Positions 5,029-11,300 of a stretch of 14,663 nt of DNA are shown piece after piece. The notes beneath the pieces are model-generated. The model was not told the origin of the DNA. It searched no databases and was given only the letters and a program-made list of their open reading frames with translations. The DNA is from Thermoflexus hugenholtzii JAD2 (GTDB taxonomy: Bacteria; Chloroflexota; Dehalococcoidia; UBA2979). Numbering within the stretch: the stretch's first letter is position 1; each line of letters begins with the position of its first letter. A program made the position numbers and the translations under genes. The DNA is taken from assembly GCA_945889565.1 (NCBI GenBank), contig CAMDBZ010000015.1:1-14663 (forward strand), in the 5' to 3' direction.

Positions 5029-6688
5029 TGGCGACATCCCGGAGCCTGCGGCGGCTGCGCCCGGCGCGCCAGAAGCGCTGGGCGAGGAAGAACGCGCGGA
5101 GCTGGAGCTGATGCTGACGCGGCTGCCGGAGCGCGTCGCGACGCCGGTGCGCGCGCACGGCGCGGCGGGGCTGCTGGAGGTGGTGCTGGACCTCGGCCGG
5201 CCGCCGACGGCGCGCTACCGCGGCGGCAGCGAGATCACGCTGAGCGAGCGCGACGTGAGCGAGCAGGACATCGACCACGGGGTCGCGCAGATCTCGGAGT
5301 TCGGCGAGGACAACCGCGCGGGGATCCCGCGCACGCTGCATCGCATCTCGGCGATTCGCAATCGCCGCGGGCGGATCGTCGGGCTGACGTGTCGCGTGGG
5401 GCGCAGCGTGGGCGGCGCGGCGGTGGCGATCCGCGACCTGTTCGAGGCGGGCGGCAGCGTGCTGCTGCTGGGGCCGCCGGGCGTGGGCAAGACGACGATG
5501 TTGCGCGAGGCAGCGCGCGTGCTGGCGGACGAGCTGCACCGGCGCGTGGTGATCGTCGACACGTCGAACGAGATCGGTGGCGACGGCGACGTGCCGCATC
5601 GGGGCGTGGGGCGCGCGCGGCGGATGCAGGTGCCGCGGCCGGAGCTGCAGCACCAGGTGATGATCGAGGCGGTGGAGAACCACATGCCGGAGGTCATTGT
5701 GATCGACGAGATCGGCACGGCGCTCGAGGCGCTGGCGGCGCGCACGATCGCGGAGCGCGGCGTGCAGCTGATCGGCACGGCGCACGGCAACATGCTCGAG
5801 AACCTGATGCAGAACCCGACGCTGTCGGACCTCATCGGCGGGATCGAGTCGGTGACGCTGTCGGACGAGGAAGCGCGCAGGCGCGGCACGCAGAAGACGG
5901 TGCTGGAACGGCGCACGCGGCCGACGTTCGAGTCGCTGGTGGAGATCCAGGCGTTCGACCGGGTGGCGGTGCACGCGGACATCGCGAGCACGGTGGACGC
6001 GCTGCTGCGCGGCTTCAGCGCGGAGGCGGAGCTACGCGCGATCGGCGCGGACGGGCAGCTGCTGGCGGTGGAACGGGTGCCGCTGGGGATCGGCGCGGAG
6101 GAGCCGGAGGCGGAACCGCGGGCGGCTGAACGCGGCGCGGAGCGCGCGCGGCCGCGGCGGCTGGAGCCGGCGCCGGGCGGGCCGGATCGGCGCATCATGC
6201 CGTTCGGGATCAGCCGCGGGCGGCTGACGGAGGCGATCGCGGCGACGCGCTCCGGGGCGTCGATCGTGGACTCGATCCAGGACGCGGACGCGGTGATGAC
6301 GCTGCGGCCGCACTATCGGCGTCGCGCGGGTCCGCTGCGCGAGGCGGAGCAGCGCGGCATCCCGGTGTACGTGTTGCGGGCGAACACGGTGAACCAGATG
6401 GAGCAGTCGCTGCTGACGATGCGCGGCGCGGCGGGCGAACTGGACCCGACGACGGCGGCGCTGCGCGAGGCGGAGGAGGCGATCGCGGCGGTGGCGTTCG
6501 CGGGGGCCGCGGAGGTGGAGCTGGCGCCGCAGAGCGCGTACATCCGCCGGCTGCAGCACGAGCTGGCGAGCCGCCACGGGGTGGAGTCGAGCTCGCGCGG
6601 GCGGGAGCCGTTCCGCCGGGTGACAGTGTCGGCGACGCATCCGGGGCACGGGCGCCTGGAGCCGTGGGGCGACGACGTGCGCGCGTGA
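5021..6688 (+). CDS. Ycf45/SpoIIIAA-like AAA ATPase with C-terminal R3H domain
   Basis: A 555-residue nucleotide-driven, probably nucleic-acid-binding protein of the COG3854 type; its cellular role is not established. Order of parts: a variable N-terminus (1-70) containing LTRLPERV; a pre-ATPase region with SGGR-like residues replaced by GRIVGLTCRVGR; Walker A GPPGVGKTT at 151-159; VDTSNEIGGDGD at 180-190; Walker B EVIVIDEIG at 224-232; and GTAHG (252-256) as the sensor. A charged linker (about 355-390) follows, then a Rossmann-like segment (PFGISRGRLTEAI ... ADAVMTLRPHYRRR ... IPVYVLRANTVNQMEQ, 394-465), then R3H at about 507-537 with the R-x3-H pattern in YIRRLQHELASRHG. The start is GTG 5021; the overlapping ATG at 5028 is out of frame. 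It is sandwiched between the GNAT-like gene and tmk. Confidence 0.9.
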   Translation: MGNGDIPEPAAAAPGAPEALGEEERAELELMLTRLPERVATPVRAHGAAGLLEVVLDLGRPPTARYRGGSEITLSERDVSEQDIDHGVAQISEFGEDNRAGIPRTLHRISAIRNRRGRIVGLTCRVGRSVGGAAVAIRDLFEAGGSVLLLGPPGVGKTTMLREAARVLADELHRRVVIVDTSNEIGGDGDVPHRGVGRARRMQVPRPELQHQVMIEAVENHMPEVIVIDEIGTALEALAARTIAERGVQLIGTAHGNMLENLMQNPTLSDLIGGIESVTLSDEEARRRGTQKTVLERRTRPTFESLVEIQAFDRVAVHADIASTVDALLRGFSAEAELRAIGADGQLLAVERVPLGIGAEEPEAEPRAAERGAERARPRRLEPAPGGPDRRIMPFGISRGRLTEAIAATRSGASIVDSIQDADAVMTLRPHYRRRAGPLREAEQRGIPVYVLRANTVNQMEQSLLTMRGAAGELDPTTAALREAEEAIAAVAFAGAAEVELAPQSAYIRRLQHELASRHGVESSSRGREPFRRVTVSATHPGHGRLEPWGDDVRA

Positions 6689-7353
6689 GCAGTGTTCGCG
6701 ACGCGGTGCGCGGCCGGGCGGGCGGGGTGTTCGTCACGTTCGAGGGCGGCGAGGGCGCGGGGAAGTCGACGCAACTGCTGTCGGTCGCGGCGCACGCGCG
6801 GGACGCGGGCTGGCAGGTGGTGACGTGCCGCGAGCCGGGCGGGACGGCGCTCGGCGAGCGGCTGCGGGCGGCGCTGCTGGAGCTCGAGACCCCGCCAGAC
6901 GCCGTCGCGGAGTTGCTGGTGTTCGCGGCCGCGCGGGCGCAGCTGGTCGCGCAGGTGATCCGGCCGGCGCTGGCGGCGGGCGCGCTGGTGCTGTGCGACC
7001 GCTTCGCGGACTCCACGTACGCGTACCAGCAGTACGGGCGCGGGCTCGACCCGGCGCTCGTCGATGCGGCGAATGCGGCGGCGACGGGCGGGCTGCTGCC
7101 GGCGCTGACGGTGCTGCTGGACCTCGACCCGGCTGTCGGGAGTGGCCGCGGGGCGGCGGGCGGTTCGGACTACCTCGAGCGCGAGGCGGCGGCGTTCCAT
7201 GAGCGGGTGCGGGCGGGCTACCGCGCGCGCGCGGCCGCGGAGCCGGGGCGCTGGCTGGTGCTCGACGGCGCGCGGGCGGCCGCGGAGCTCACTGCCGCGA
7301 TCTGGGGGCGGGTCGCTGCGCTGGCGGAGACGCCGCGCGTGTCAGGGGACTGA
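6685..7353 (+). CDS. tmk: Thymidylate kinase
   Basis: Phosphorylates dTMP to dTDP, feeding dTTP synthesis in the cytoplasm. From GTG 6685 it has 222 residues, a normal length. P-loop FEGGEGAGKST is near residues 19-29, followed by CREPGGT, and the substrate/Mg motif CDRFADSTYAYQQYGRGLD is intact. The LID region (GSGRGAAGGSDYLEREAAAFHERVRAGY) keeps the downstream F-x-x-R-V-R-x-G-Y block but has SDYLE where many bacterial enzymes have DRxE. I chose GTG 6685 because it overlaps the TGA of the ATPase gene as GTGA, exactly like the pdxT/GNAT junction; an upstream in-frame GTG at 6664 would add seven basic residues inside the ATPase gene. It is the last gene of the plus-strand pdx cluster, with a gap of 103 nt to the next gene. 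Confidence 0.94.
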   Translation: MSSVRDAVRGRAGGVFVTFEGGEGAGKSTQLLSVAAHARDAGWQVVTCREPGGTALGERLRAALLELETPPDAVAELLVFAAARAQLVAQVIRPALAAGALVLCDRFADSTYAYQQYGRGLDPALVDAANAAATGGLLPALTVLLDLDPAVGSGRGAAGGSDYLEREAAAFHERVRAGYRARAAAEPGRWLVLDGARAAAELTAAIWGRVAALAETPRVSGD

Positions 7354-7456
7354 CGAAGCGCTGAAGACCCGGCGCGCAAGCGGCACGCGGGCTCCACGGG
7401 CGTGATGCGGCGTCGAGGATCATCGCGAGTGGCGTCTACACGCGAGGGCCGGGCTC

Positions 7457-7669
7457 ATGCAGGCAGTGCTGTGCGACATCTGCGAACAGCCGATCCGCGG
7501 TGAGGCGCTGGAGTTGCACCTGATCCGCGGCGAGGCAGTGAGCGGCGACGAAGGCCGACCGCGCGTCGCGCAGCGCGGCGGCGCGAGCATGCAGTTCCTG
7601 TGCGGCGGCTGCGGCAGCTGGCTGCGCGACGCGATAGAGCATCTGCGCGTCGGGCTGCGGGGCGCCTAG
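7457..7669 (+). CDS. Small zinc-ribbon-like protein, 70 residues
   Basis: A short cytoplasmic protein with two CxxC knuckles: C6/C9 in LCDICEQPI and C49/C52 in FLCGGCGSWL. Forty residues lie between them and the whole pattern suggests one structural zinc site. It has no other recognisable domain. The C-terminal segment (about 54-66, WLRDAIEHLRVGL) should form an amphipathic helix. ATG 7457 is preceded by GAGGG (7444-7448) at 8 nt spacing, which supports the start. It follows tmk by 103 nt and converges with the thiolase gene 28 nt downstream. I do not recognise the family and offer no function; a small accessory or nucleic-acid-binding protein is possible. Confidence 0.68.
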   Translation: MQAVLCDICEQPIRGEALELHLIRGEAVSGDEGRPRVAQRGGASMQFLCGGCGSWLRDAIEHLRVGLRGA

Positions 7670-7697
7670 GGCGCGCCGGCCACGGGTCGATCGGCCG

Positions 7698-8873
7698 CTA
7701 GTCGAGGCGCTCGAAGACGGCGGCGATGCCCTGGCCACCGCCGATGCAGAGCGAGACGACGGCGTAACGGCCGCCGATGCGCTCGAGCTCGTGCATCGCC
7801 TTCACGGTCAGGATCGCGCCGCTCGCGCCGACGGGGTGGCCGAGGGCGATGGCGCCGCCGTTGGGGTTCGTCTTCTCCGAGGGCAGGCCGAGCACCGTCG
7901 AGCAGGCGGCCGCGACGGCGGCGAACGCCTCGTTCAGCTCGAACGTGTCGATGTCGTTGACGGTGAGGCCGGCCTTCTTGAGCGCCTTCTCGATGGCGGG
8001 GATGGGGCCTTCGCCCATCGTCGCGGGGTCGACGCCAGCCTCGGCGCGGGCGACGAGGCGCATGCGCGGCTTGATGCCGAGCTCGCGCGCCTTGGCGGCG
8101 GTGGTGACGACGAGCGCCGCCGCGCCGTCGTTGATGCCGGAGGCGTTGCCGGCGGTGACGTTGCCGTCCGCCTTGAAGGCGGGACGGAGCTTGCCCAGCA
8201 GCTCCATGCTCGAGGCACGCGGGTGCTCGTCCGTGTCGAAGACGAAGCTCTTGCGGTTCTGGCGCACCTCCAGCGGGAGGATCTGCTCCTTGAAGTAGCC
8301 GGCTTCGATGGCGGCGAGGGCGCGCTCCTGCGAGCGCAGCGCGTAGCCGTCCTGGACGTCGCGCGAGACCTCGTACTTCTGGGCGAGGTTCTCGGCGGTG
8401 ATGCCCATGTGGATCTTCAAGTAGGGGTCCGTGACGAGGTGCACGGTGCCGTCTTCGAGCTCGGCGTGGCCGAGGCGGTAGCCGAAGCGCGCCTTGCGCA
8501 GCAGGAACGGCATCATGCTCATGTTCTCGGAGCCGCCGGCCACGACGATCTCAGCATCGCCGGTCTGCAGCCAGCGAGCGGCGGTGTGGACGGCCTCGAG
8601 CCCGGAGCCGCAGATGCGGTTGACGGTGTAGGCGGGGGTGCTGTGCGGCAGGCCGGCCTTGAGCGTGGCGACGCGGGCGATGTAGCCGTCCTCGGCGACC
8701 TGGCCGACGTTGCCGAGCACGACCTGGTCGATCTGCTCCGGGGTGAGGCCGGCGCGGACGACCGCTTCCTTGATTACGGCTGCGGCGAGGTCGGAGGCCG
8801 GTGTCTCGCTGAGCGAGCCGCCGAGCGTGCCGATGGCGGTGCGCACGCCGCTGAGGATGACGATGTCTTCCAT
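7698..8873 (-). CDS. Acetyl-CoA acetyltransferase (thiolase)
   Basis: Joins two acetyl-CoA to acetoacetyl-CoA, or works in reverse as a thiolytic 3-ketoacyl-CoA thiolase. It has 391 residues, the usual length. All catalytic groups are present: nucleophile C88 in NRICGSGLEAV, the NEAF block at 314-317, H346 in GGAIALGHPVGASGA, and the general-acid C376 in SLCIGGGQG. The pattern fits the biosynthetic-type class (AtoB/PhbA/ThlA-like), but sequence alone here does not separate the physiological direction. The ATG has a GGAGG Shine-Dalgarno (8883-8887 on this strand) with a 9-nt spacer. A TACACT hexamer on the minus strand at 8956-8961 could be a -10 box but has no convincing -35. It stands alone as a monocistronic gene, converging with the zinc-ribbon gene and diverging from thrB. 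Confidence 0.95.
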   Translation of the reverse strand: MEDIVILSGVRTAIGTLGGSLSETPASDLAAAVIKEAVVRAGLTPEQIDQVVLGNVGQVAEDGYIARVATLKAGLPHSTPAYTVNRICGSGLEAVHTAARWLQTGDAEIVVAGGSENMSMMPFLLRKARFGYRLGHAELEDGTVHLVTDPYLKIHMGITAENLAQKYEVSRDVQDGYALRSQERALAAIEAGYFKEQILPLEVRQNRKSFVFDTDEHPRASSMELLGKLRPAFKADGNVTAGNASGINDGAAALVVTTAAKARELGIKPRMRLVARAEAGVDPATMGEGPIPAIEKALKKAGLTVNDIDTFELNEAFAAVAAACSTVLGLPSEKTNPNGGAIALGHPVGASGAILTVKAMHELERIGGRYAVVSLCIGGGQGIAAVFERLD

Positions 8874-8882
8874 GGTGCGAGT

Positions 8883-8887
8883 CCTCC
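8883..8887 (-). promoter_or_regulatory. Strong Shine-Dalgarno of the thiolase gene
   Basis: GGAGG on the minus strand, 9 nt before the ATG at 8873. It is one of the clearest ribosome sites in the window and fixes the thiolase start. Confidence 0.7.
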
Positions 8888-9004
8888 GTACCGTCCCCTT
8901 GCCGACAGCCGATCGCGGCTCAGCGGCACGCGCGCGGCGTCCCGTGCGGACGAATAGTGTAACGCGCGCGCAAGCGTTGAAGCGCAGCGCTGGTTGCCGT
9001 TTCG

Positions 9005-9033
9005 TTGCCCGCCCGGAGGGGCGCCCCTACACT
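9005..9033 (+). promoter_or_regulatory. Candidate sigma-70 type promoter of thrB-lysC with palindromic spacer
   Basis: TTGCCC (9005-9010) and TACACT (9028-9033) each match 4 of 6 consensus positions and are separated by exactly 17 nt. The spacer holds the perfect 12-bp palindrome AGGGGCGCCCCT (9017-9028), which touches the -10 box and could be an operator. Transcription would start near 9040, only a few bases before the thrB ATG at 9043, so the mRNA would be leaderless or nearly so. This agrees with the lack of a properly spaced Shine-Dalgarno (only GGCGG 2 nt before the ATG). Confidence 0.42.
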
Positions 9034-9042
9034 ACGGCGGCC

Positions 9043-9942
9043 ATGACACAACGATCGGTCACCGTGCGGGTCCCCGCGACGTCTGCGAACCTCGGGCCGG
9101 GGTTCGACTGCCTCGGCGTGGCACTCGACTGGACAGCCGAGGTGCGGCTGACGGTGGCGGACGGGCCGCTGCCGCGGCCGGAGGGCCCGGTAGAGCGCAT
9201 GGCGGTGACGGCGGCGCTGGCGTTGTACACGCACGCCGCGGTGGCGCCGCCCGCGGGGATCACGGCCACGTATACGGGCGACATCCCCGTCGGGCGTGGG
9301 CTCGGCCTGTCGGCAGCCGCGCGCGTGGCAGGGCTGCTGGCAGCCGACGCGCTGCTGGACGGCGGAGCGGGCGGGCACGACGTGGAGGTGCTGCTGCCGC
9401 TCGCGGTGCACCTGGAGCGGCACGGCGACAACGCGGCGCCTGCGCTGTTCGGCGGGCTGCAGGTGGTGGTTGCCGACGACGACGGCGTGGTGCACGTGGG
9501 TGTGGAGCCACCGCCGGAGCTCATCCTCGCGCTGCTGATCCCGGAGTTCTCGATGCCGACCGAGGAGACGCGCGCGCAGCTGCCGGAGCGGCTCACGCGC
9601 AACCAGGCGGTGCACAACATCGGGCGAGCGGCGTTGCTGCTGGGGGCGCTCCAGCAGCGACGCTACGACCTGCTGCGCACGGCGACCGAGGACGTGCTGC
9701 ACCAGCCGGCGCGCGCGACGATCTTCACGGCGATGTACCCGATCTTTCAGGCGGCGCGCGACGCGGGCGCACACGGCGTGTACCTGTCCGGCGGCGGGCC
9801 GACGATCGCGGCGTTCGTGACGGGCGACCCGGCGGATGTGGCGGGTGCGATGCGCGAGGCGGCTGCTGCGCGAGGCGTGGAGGCCACGACGCGCATTTGT
9901 CGGTTGTCCCCGGACGGCGCGCGCATCATCGCGCGCGACTGA
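9043..9942 (+). CDS. thrB: Homoserine kinase
   Basis: Phosphorylates homoserine to O-phosphohomoserine, the step before threonine synthase. It has 299 residues and is a GHMP-superfamily kinase. The N-terminal signature VPATSANLGPGFDCLGVAL is at 10-28, the phosphate-binding loop IPVGRGLGLSAAARVAG at 81-97, ERHGDNAAPALFGGL at 125-139, and the C-terminal SGGGPT at 249-254 (usually SGAGPT). In the phosphate loop the common GLGSSAA reads GLGLSAA, so the first of the two serines is Leu (L89) while S90 is kept. ATG 9043 gives the standard family N-terminus; longer in-frame extension runs antisense to the thiolase and is not real. It is followed by lysC after 22 nt, forming an aspartate-pathway pair. 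Confidence 0.93.
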   Translation: MTQRSVTVRVPATSANLGPGFDCLGVALDWTAEVRLTVADGPLPRPEGPVERMAVTAALALYTHAAVAPPAGITATYTGDIPVGRGLGLSAAARVAGLLAADALLDGGAGGHDVEVLLPLAVHLERHGDNAAPALFGGLQVVVADDDGVVHVGVEPPPELILALLIPEFSMPTEETRAQLPERLTRNQAVHNIGRAALLLGALQQRRYDLLRTATEDVLHQPARATIFTAMYPIFQAARDAGAHGVYLSGGGPTIAAFVTGDPADVAGAMREAAAARGVEATTRICRLSPDGARIIARD

Positions 9943-9964
9943 GCGCGCAGGCGAGCCTCGACGC

Positions 9965-11185
9965 ATGGCGCTGGTGGTGCAGAAGTACGGCGGGTCGTCG
10001 CTGGCCGACGCGGAGCGCATCCGCCGCGTCGCGGATCGCATCGCGCGGCGCGTACGCGGCGGCGATCGCGTGGTGGCGGTGGTGTCCGCGATGGGCGACA
10101 CGACGGACGACCTGATCGCGCTGGCGCAGCAGGTGAGCACGGAGCCCTCCGCGCGCGAGCTCGACGTGCTGCTGCACACGGGCGAGATCGTGTCGTCGAC
10201 GCTGATGACGATGGCGCTGCACGACGCGGGGATCGCGGCGGTGAGTCTGACCGGTGCGCAGGCGGGCATCCAGACGGACGCGGTGTACGGGCGCGCGCGC
10301 ATCGCGGGCATCGACACAGCGCGCATCGAGCGGGAGATCGGGGCGGGGCGGGTGGTGATTGTCGCGGGCTTCCAGGGCGTGTCGGAGGACTTCGACGTGA
10401 CGACGCTGGGGCGCGGCGGCTCGGACACGACGGCGGTGGCGCTGGCGGCGGCGCTGCGCTGCGAGCGCGCGGAGATCTACACGGATGTGGCGGGCGTGTA
10501 CACCGCGGACCCGCGCGTCTGCCCGAGCGCGCGGCCGCTGCGCGACATCGGCTACGAGGAGATGCTGGAGCTGGCGACGACGGGCGCACGCGTGATGCAC
10601 GCGCGCGCGGTAGAGGTGGGTGCGCTGTACGGCGTGGCGATCCTCGTCGCGAGCACGTTCGACGAGGCGGCGCCCGGGACGCTGATCCACGAGGAGACGA
10701 CGATGGAGCAGGCGAACAAGGTCCGCGGCATCGCGCACCAGCCGCACGTGGCAAAGGTCACGGTGCGCGGCGTGCCGGACCGCCCCGGCATCGCAGCGCA
10801 TATCTTCGAGCCGCTCGCGGTGGCACAGGTGTCGGTCGACACGATCGTGCAGAACGCGAGCGAGGAGGGGCTGACGGACCTCACGTTCACGGTGGCGCGC
10901 GACGACCTGGACGCGGCGCTGCGGGCAGTGAGCTCGGTGCAGGCGACGATCGGCGCGCGCGAGCTGGCGTCGGACGCGAACCTCGGCACGGTGTCGGTGG
11001 TGGGCACGGGGATGGCGTCGGCGCCGGGGTACGCAGCGCGGATGTTCCGCACGCTGTTCGACCACGGCATCAACATCGAGCTGATCTCGACATCGGACAT
11101 CCGCATCACGTGCCTGGTGCAGGCGGAGCGGGTGGCGGACGCGGTGCGGGCGCTGCACGAGGCGTTCGCGTTGGACCGGGAGTAA
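9965..11185 (+). CDS. lysC: Aspartate kinase with two C-terminal ACT domains
   Basis: Catalyses the first step of the aspartate pathway (lysine, threonine, methionine). It has 406 residues, typical of the feedback-controlled LysC class of Bacillus and Corynebacterium. KYGGSSL is at 7-13, the catalytic loop LGRGGSDTTAVALA at 148-161, YTDVAGVYTADPR at 172-184, and TTGARVMHARAVE at 205-217. ACT domains lie at about 263-335 and 340-402; they include GVPDRPGIAAHIF and the VQNASEEG segment that in relatives binds Lys/Thr. ATG 9965 gives the canonical N-terminus, 22 nt after thrB. A second, internal ribosome site and ATG at codon 247 could produce a separate ACT-only beta subunit. Regulation by end products is expected from the ACT domains; which amino acid cannot be told by eye. 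Confidence 0.95.
   Translation: MALVVQKYGGSSLADAERIRRVADRIARRVRGGDRVVAVVSAMGDTTDDLIALAQQVSTEPSARELDVLLHTGEIVSSTLMTMALHDAGIAAVSLTGAQAGIQTDAVYGRARIAGIDTARIEREIGAGRVVIVAGFQGVSEDFDVTTLGRGGSDTTAVALAAALRCERAEIYTDVAGVYTADPRVCPSARPLRDIGYEEMLELATTGARVMHARAVEVGALYGVAILVASTFDEAAPGTLIHEETTMEQANKVRGIAHQPHVAKVTVRGVPDRPGIAAHIFEPLAVAQVSVDTIVQNASEEGLTDLTFTVARDDLDAALRAVSSVQATIGARELASDANLGTVSVVGTGMASAPGYAARMFRTLFDHGINIELISTSDIRITCLVQAERVADAVRALHEAFALDRE
10691..10705 (+). promoter_or_regulatory. Internal Shine-Dalgarno and ATG for a LysC beta subunit
   Basis: GAGGAG (10691-10696), a 6-nt spacer and an in-frame ATG (10703-10705, Met247) lie just before the ACT region of lysC. Initiation here would give a 160-residue protein with both ACT domains. 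B. subtilis and C. glutamicum LysC make such beta subunits from internal starts at the equivalent place. The site is better than the one at the main lysC start. GAG is also an ordinary glutamate codon, so chance is possible. Confidence 0.45.
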
Positions 11186-11238
11186 CGCGTCTCACGTTCG
11201 CGGGGCGGTGACAGGCTGCGCGGGGCGGGGGGATCGGC

Positions 11239-11244
11239 TATATT
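11239..11244 (+). promoter_or_regulatory. Candidate -10 box upstream of dnaE
   Basis: TATATT is an isolated AT-rich hexamer in the GC-rich 115-nt gap between lysC and dnaE and matches TATAAT at 5 of 6 positions. No -35 box at 16-18 nt is convincing; GTGACA at 11208-11213 is too far away. It would give a leader of about 50 nt. A 6-bp inverted repeat (CGGACG 11248-11253, CGTCCG 11266-11271) follows directly. Nothing else was recognised in this gap. Confidence 0.33.
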
Positions 11245-11300
11245 CCTCGGACGGCCTCGGGCGCACGTCCGTTCGCGTATCTGTGTAGGCTCCTGACCAG

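Noticed and set aside
4616..5974. Minus-strand open frame of 452 codons opposite the GNAT and ATPase genes
   Set aside because: Composition is Arg/His/Pro-rich without motifs, antisense to two genes with clear features.
7354..7456. Gap between tmk and the zinc-ribbon gene as a site for an RNA gene or promoter
   Set aside because: No tRNA-like fold, hairpin or paired -35/-10 boxes seen; only the GAGGG ribosome site near its end is supported.
7670..7697. Possible bidirectional terminator between the convergent zinc-ribbon and thiolase genes
   Set aside because: Only a 5-bp CGGCC/GGCCG stem with a loop of about 11 nt and no T-tract; too weak to call.
8710..9042. Possible 111-codon N-terminal extension of thrB
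   Set aside because: It runs antisense to the thiolase gene and its promoter region, and ThrB proteins begin at the ATG at 9043.
9836..9964. Possible N-terminal extension of lysC inside thrB
   Set aside because: The added residues are Arg-rich with no family match; ATG 9965 gives the standard MALVVQKYGG start.
11248..11271. 6-bp inverted repeat (CGGACG/CGTCCG) as a terminator for lysC or leader hairpin for dnaE
   Set aside because: Short stem, 12-nt loop, no T-tract, and it overlaps the predicted transcription start, so no role can be assigned.
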